Shown in pieces: positions 60,301-64,000 of a stretch of 64,000 nt of DNA. The position numbers and the translations under genes are program-made. The first letter of the stretch is position 1; each line of letters opens with the position of its first letter. The notes beneath the pieces are model-generated. The model saw only the letters and a list, made by a program, of their open reading frames with translations, was not told the DNA's origin and did not search any database. Origin of the DNA: Gorsachius magnificus (Eukaryota > Chordata > Aves > Pelecaniformes > Ardeidae); NCBI GenBank assembly GCA_034008185.1, contig CM067104.1, forward strand, positions 1,889,799 through 1,953,798, given 5' to 3'.

Positions 60301-63300
60301 TTCTGCTTTTTTTGGTTTTTATTCTTCTTCCCTATCCCCCTGCCTTCAGTCTTTCAGCATCGTGTTATTTCAAATAGGAGCTAATGTGGAATTGTAACCA
60401 GTGATAAACCAGCTTTGTCTAAACCTGTAAATCATGCACACGCGCTCCAGCTTAGTGTTGTTTAGAGAGTTTCACCCATTCACAAGATCTGACTTGCAGC
60501 TACACAACTGGGGAATTTTCTCCCTCCTTATTCAGTCTGAGGGATATCACAATTTCAAATAAAGCTTATCACTTGACTCTAGGAAATATTTTTCTCCATC
60601 TTTCAAATAATATCTAAATCAGTGGAGCACCTGAATTCTTCCTTCATGTCTTGTACAAGGGAGAATTAAGATCATCTAGCTAGTAACTCCTGCAGAAGTC
60701 TCTCAGTCTCCTAAACCTGGTTTGTTCTCGGCCTTCTCAGTGCTGGAAGACACTAAGCTTACGCAGCCATGGCTGCTGAGCAAGGCTGGCCCCTGTGTTT
60801 TGGAAGTGCTGATTTGTAAACCCTCTATACTCGAGTTTGTTGTTTGCTTATGTGATTTTTACAGGTGTCTAGCTTGGAAAAAAAAAATTGGCTTGTTATA
60901 AGGAATAGCCACTCTGACACTAGCACTTCTGTTCAATTCTGTATGCAAAACAGCAGAATAACAGGTTTGCCTGCTGTTTTTCTCCTGTCAGATGAATCTG
61001 GCACTCACTGTCCGTGTTACTAATGTAAACATTTATCCTTGTTGATCGTACGTGATGCTTACAATGATTTTTTTAATCTAAAAATCTTTTTATGAAAAAA
61101 AAAAATCTCTGAATCTCTAAATCATTGAACCTCTCCCTTCAACAAAATGCAGGGATCACAAAGCAGTCAATTCTGCTTAGAAACTAAGGACAACTTAAAA
61201 ATTCATAGCATCCTTCAAAAGCAAATCTAAAATAATTTATTTTTCATGTCTCTGTAGATTCGGCTCCTGCCAGCAGAAACTGCAGCTGTAGCAGGATTAT
61301 TCTAAGGGGAATGCTGCATAAGTCACCTATCACCTGCCAGGCTGAGCTCACTTCTGCTGCTTTGTTGTATAACTGCTTGTGATTTACTGTAGCTATAAGC
61401 TTTTCCCCTCATCTGTGCGTGAATGTTTTAGGCTGCTGTAGCATGTTATTATGTCATAGCAAAACATTTAAACAAAGAGCTTGCTCTTCGTGTGTCATGT
61501 CACTTACAGACACATTTGATCCCTTTGTAAATGGAATGTCATGTTTGCCTTGTGATACCCCGCAGAGCAGATGAGATGCTTTTGCAAGACTTGTAAGAGA
61601 GAACTGAATATGAATTTAATAATTCATTTAAAATAGTGTTAAATCTGCTGCTGACATCTAGTGGGTACTTGAATTCATAAATACACGAATGATCAGAAAG
61701 CATTAAGCTTTTCTTCTCAGTCTGTAAAGTCATCTTGTCTTTGGATCGAAATAAAACTCCTTCGTTTTTGATGAAGGCAAATATGTGCTACGAAGATGTT
61801 AAACTAGTTATAAGTGAAAAGTGTTCGGGAATGACAGGAAGGGGACAGAAACACCACTTCTTTTGGATGTGGGTAACTGAAGTTTTTGAATTGATAACCT
61901 TGCTCTGAAGCCCAGGTCTTCCAATTACCAGATCCTGCACCTAAGCCATAGAAGTCTTTTCCTTTTCCATTCTGCTTTTTGGGCTGCTGCCATCTTTGTA
62001 CACGTGATGGTTATGTTTTGATAAGCGAATACAGAACTCTGTATTAAATGTTAGGATATCCAAAAAATACCAGTGAAAATGGTTGTTTGTCCCCCTAATA
62101 TGGTTTGAGAATCTCTGGCTAGCAGGACATGTTCTTTTTAACTAGAAATAAAGGTTTAATTTTTTGGCATGATAGTTTAACGAATCATTAATAAATAAGC
62201 TCGGTAGGTTGCCTCCGTTGAATGTCGGTATCGCAAATGGAACTACTAAAAATTTGGGTAAGAGGTGAGAAGTTTTAAAAAGGTTCCCAGGCCAAACAGT
62301 GATGCTGGGGGCCGAGGGAGAACTTCTTCCAGGAGTGCGTTGCCCCTGTATTCTTGATTTTTTTTTTTTTTTTTTTCCAAAGCGCATAATGCTGGGCTAA
62401 GTGGATAGTTAGTTTGCTGTAACATTCAACTAACATTCTGCTCTCTGGTACGTTGGAAGGTATAGGAGGTGGTTGAAGATTTCTGTAACTAGTCAGGTGT
62501 GATTTGCTGGTATTGTAAGTTCCCGGAGCTTGAGGCGCTTGCCTTAAGTTGTTTACCGAAAACCACACACTAAGAAAGTGGTATAACTGGAACTGGACTG
62601 CAGGATTTGTGGTTTCCTCTTCATTTCTTTAATGCCTTGGTAGCTTGTGAGAATTCATAAGCAGCGCCTATTTAAATGACACAATTGCTCTTCTTTTTGC
62701 ATGACTTCAGGTGACAACCTGAAGGTAATTACTACTATATGACCTTTCGTTTTTAAAAAGTTCCCACTGATGCACAATTCATTTTAGAATTGAAACTCTA
62801 GTAGCCAGTATTCCTAGTGCCCCTTGCTGAATTATGTAAAATGATAATTTCTTACCAGATTATCTATTTAGCTCCCTGTATTCATGGGAAAAACAGACTT
62901 TCCAGGTTGATAAAGCCACTCCCTTCTTGACACATTGGAAGGAGCCAGAACCTGGACAACTAGAGGTCTGTTTGGTTTTGTAATCAATGGGAACAGCAAA
63001 GGCTCTTGCCGCTGGGATATTACTGGTTTTCCTGCCAATGACGCGCACTGGTCAGTGGAACACTGAGTAATGAACCCACCTTCTCAACGTATTTTCCTGT
63101 GGGTTTGCTCTTCTTCACAACTCCAACTTAATTTGGGATAATGACTTATTGCATCCGTCAAACGCCTTTACTTGTTGTGCCCGTAGCAGCGACGTCTACA
63201 AGGAGCCTGGTGTAAATGACTATGATCTCTAAAAGCAGTTTACCTATATCGCTTTACCACAAGTTAAACTGCTAATTCTCTTCCGTCTTAATGCGCTAAT

Positions 63301-63957
63301 GAGAGTATGGTGCGGTCCTGTTCCCACTGGAAACATGGCAAAACAGGGAGCAAACCATACAGATCACAAAATATTGACATTTATTGCAAATGGCCCTACT
63401 GAGTGTGTAGATGCATAAGCCTTACCTGCCTTATCTACTATTTCGTTTATCAGGATTTGTCTGAATCTTATCACCTTTGCTTTTGTGTTTTGTAATGGAT
63501 TCTTTAAAGGTGACTTCATCTCCCTTTATCACTAATAGGTTACTTAAATTACGTGAAATTGTGTATTATGTCACCTGCTTCAGATTTGCTGTAAATTGTC
63601 TCTTACTTCAAGTACCAAACAGCTGCTTAAAAAAACTGGAAAAAAACTTAAAGAAGGGGCAGGTGTATCTTAACTGATTAGGGTATATTTGGGCAGATGT
63701 GTTAATATGCTAATTAGATCCTGTAATTATATGGGAAAAGAGGAAAGTATGGTCAAAAAAGGCTACTTTTATTTCCTCCTCTCAGAGAATTATGGGCTGT
63801 TTTCCAGGGGTTGATCCAGCATTACAGAAGGAGTCCAGAAATCAGATGCCCGTTCCATCTGCAACTCCAGCCTCAGCATCATCGTCATCATCATCCTCCT
63901 CATCCAAATTTCACCGAGCTCGCTCAGGGGGAGCCAGAGATGAACGTTATCGATCTG
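27192..63957 (+). CDS. DIP2B: Disco-interacting protein 2 homolog B, 5' part (exons 1-3), continues beyond the window
   Basis: DIP2 proteins have an N-terminal DMAP1-binding domain followed by two adenylate-forming (FAAL-like) domains, about 1,570 residues in human DIP2B. Only the first part of the DMAP1-binding domain is here. Exon 2 gives GDITQKGYEKKRAKLLAPY, common to DIP2A/B/C. Exon 3 gives DPALQKESRNQ and FHRARSGGARDERYRS; the KE-x-RNQ and SGGARDERYRS segments fit DIP2B better than DIP2A or DIP2C, as does the LARP4 neighbour. Phases join cleanly (1 and 1). Exon 1 has the right ends (MAE start, LELSE-G donor) but a stop codon and non-homologous sequence between them, so the reading frame is not continuous as assembled. 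Introns 1 and 2 are 29.4 and 7.0 kb. The next exon lies past 64000. Confidence 0.9.
28490..28524. repeat. TTTTGG/TTTTG tandem repeat
   Basis: Three copies of an 11-bp unit alternating TTTTG and TTTTGG. It is a simple repeat in intron 1. Confidence 0.9.
33872..33894. repeat. T23 homopolymer
   Basis: Twenty-three consecutive T bases in DIP2B intron 1. No retroposon body is recognisable on its A-rich strand side. Confidence 0.95.
34520..34600 (+). mobile_element. Possible ancient tRNA-derived SINE (MIR-like) fragment
   Basis: GACTTAGTGGATAAAGCACT (34531-34550) resembles the A-box head of MIR-type SINEs (TAGTGGTTAAGAGCAC), and GGGATCGGGACT (34565-34576) sits at B-box spacing. It is too diverged to be a functional tRNA. 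Called by eye. Confidence 0.4.
35310..35385 (+). mobile_element. Possible ancient tRNA-derived SINE (MIR-like) fragment
   Basis: ATAAAGCACCAGATCGAGAG followed by GGTTTCGGGTCCTATCC (B-box-like, 35351-35367) and CTGCACAGCC follows the order of the MIR tRNA-like head (AGAGCAC, GGTTCGAATCC, CTGCCAC). It lies 0.8 kb from a similar trace in the same orientation. Confidence 0.45.
36898..36990 (-). mobile_element. Possible ancient MIR-like SINE core
   Basis: CAGACAGGAAGCCCAGATGC, CACAGAGGTGAGG, GGCTCACACA and GCAGAGCCAGG occur in the order of the reverse-complement MIR core (GAGGAAACTGAGGC, CACAGAGAGG, GGTCACACAG, GCAGAGCCGGG). Strongly diverged. Confidence 0.45.
41775..41815 (-). mobile_element. 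Possible MIR-like SINE core remnant
   Basis: TTGCCAAGGTCATACTGCGG followed by AGCTGAAGCAGCAGC resembles the reverse-complement MIR core (TTGCCCAAGGTCACACAGC). It is a short match only. Confidence 0.35.
56726..56797 (+). CDS. DIP2B: DIP2B exon 2 (DMAP1-binding domain)
   Basis: A 72-bp exon with acceptor TTGGTTTTAG and donor GTAGGT (56798). Two bases complete the Gly codon begun in exon 1, then DITQKGYEKKRAKLLAPY and VPQTQ follow, with one base left over. This is the most conserved N-terminal segment of the DIP2 family. QTQ at the end fits DIP2B. Confidence 0.95.
61900..61952 (-). mobile_element. Possible MIR-like SINE tail remnant
   Basis: CTGAAGCCCAGGTCTTCCAA, then CCAGATCCTGCACCTAAGCC, resembles the reverse-complement MIR head (GAACCCAGGTCTGACTCC, GTGCTCTTAACC). 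It is a short, diverged match. Confidence 0.4.
62358..62376. repeat. T19 homopolymer
   Basis: Nineteen consecutive T bases in DIP2B intron 2. Confidence 0.95.
63808..63957 (+). CDS. DIP2B: DIP2B exon 3 with serine run
   Basis: A 150-bp exon with acceptor TTTTCCAG and donor GTAAGG (63958). It reads GVDPALQKESRNQMPVPSAT, then an Ala/Ser tract with nine consecutive Ser, then KFHRARSGGARDERYRS. It ends in phase 1, matching the next Asp codon expected in the family. The serine run replaces a shorter Ser/Ala/Pro segment of human DIP2B and uses mixed TCA, TCC and TCG codons. Confidence 0.95.
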
Positions 63958-64000
63958 GTAAGGGTGCAGGAGCAGGAGTTTACCTGGGGTTCCTGTTAAT
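63958..64000 (+). other. DIP2B: Start of DIP2B intron 3
   Basis: The sequence after the GTAAGG donor runs to the window edge. The following exon is outside. Confidence 0.85.

Larger units (their letters stand above)
56798..63807 (+). other. DIP2B: DIP2B intron 2 (7.0 kb)
   Basis: A phase-1 intron with no additional exon recognised. It contains an A tract (58724-58739), a T19 run (62358-62376) and one MIR-like trace (61900-61952). Confidence 0.85.

Noticed and set aside
63811..63999. 62-codon His/Pro-rich open frame at the window end
   Set aside because: It is an out-of-frame reading of DIP2B exon 3 that runs on into intron 3.
1..64000. CRISPR arrays, operons, prokaryotic promoters or phage genes
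   Set aside because: The window is a vertebrate nuclear locus with spliced genes. The only tandem array (1319-2249) has no spacers.

Overview
This is a vertebrate nuclear window, most likely from a bird. It holds spliced genes with GT-AG introns, two CpG-island promoters and a GC-rich minisatellite. The introns are compact, and no young interspersed repeats can be recognised by eye. Two plus-strand genes lie head to tail, LARP4 (complete) and the 5' part of DIP2B. The two are also neighbours in mammals.

Layout: 1-1314 is unassigned flank. 1319-2249 is a G-rich minisatellite with a 34-bp unit. 2270-3120 is the LARP4 CpG island. LARP4 runs from the ATG at 2793 to the stop at 21604-21606 in 16 coding exons. 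All splice junctions could be phased, giving a 729-residue protein. Its 3' UTR is about 4.75 kb and ends at an AATAAA at 26341. About 0.8 kb later, inside a second CpG island (about 26835-27720), DIP2B begins. Its exon 1 is present only in damaged or mis-assembled form (27192-27336). Exon 2 (56726-56797) and exon 3 (63808-63957) are clean. The rest of DIP2B lies beyond the window. Introns 1 (29.4 kb) and 2 (7.0 kb) show only homopolymers and faint, very old tRNA-SINE-like traces.

Function: LARP4 is a cytoplasmic La-module protein that binds poly(A) and PABP and protects mRNA tails. DIP2B is a DMAP1-binding, adenylate-forming-domain protein. Nothing suggests that they act in one pathway; what they share is position. 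I see no undescribed gene system. The points most worth following are the CTCF-like motifs at both promoters, the very short LARP4-DIP2B spacing, the short CGG tract at the DIP2B 5' end (the counterpart of human FRA12A), the broken DIP2B exon 1, a serine run in DIP2B exon 3, and long A-rich tracts inside the 3' UTR of a gene whose protein binds poly(A). All motif calls were made by eye and no database search was run.
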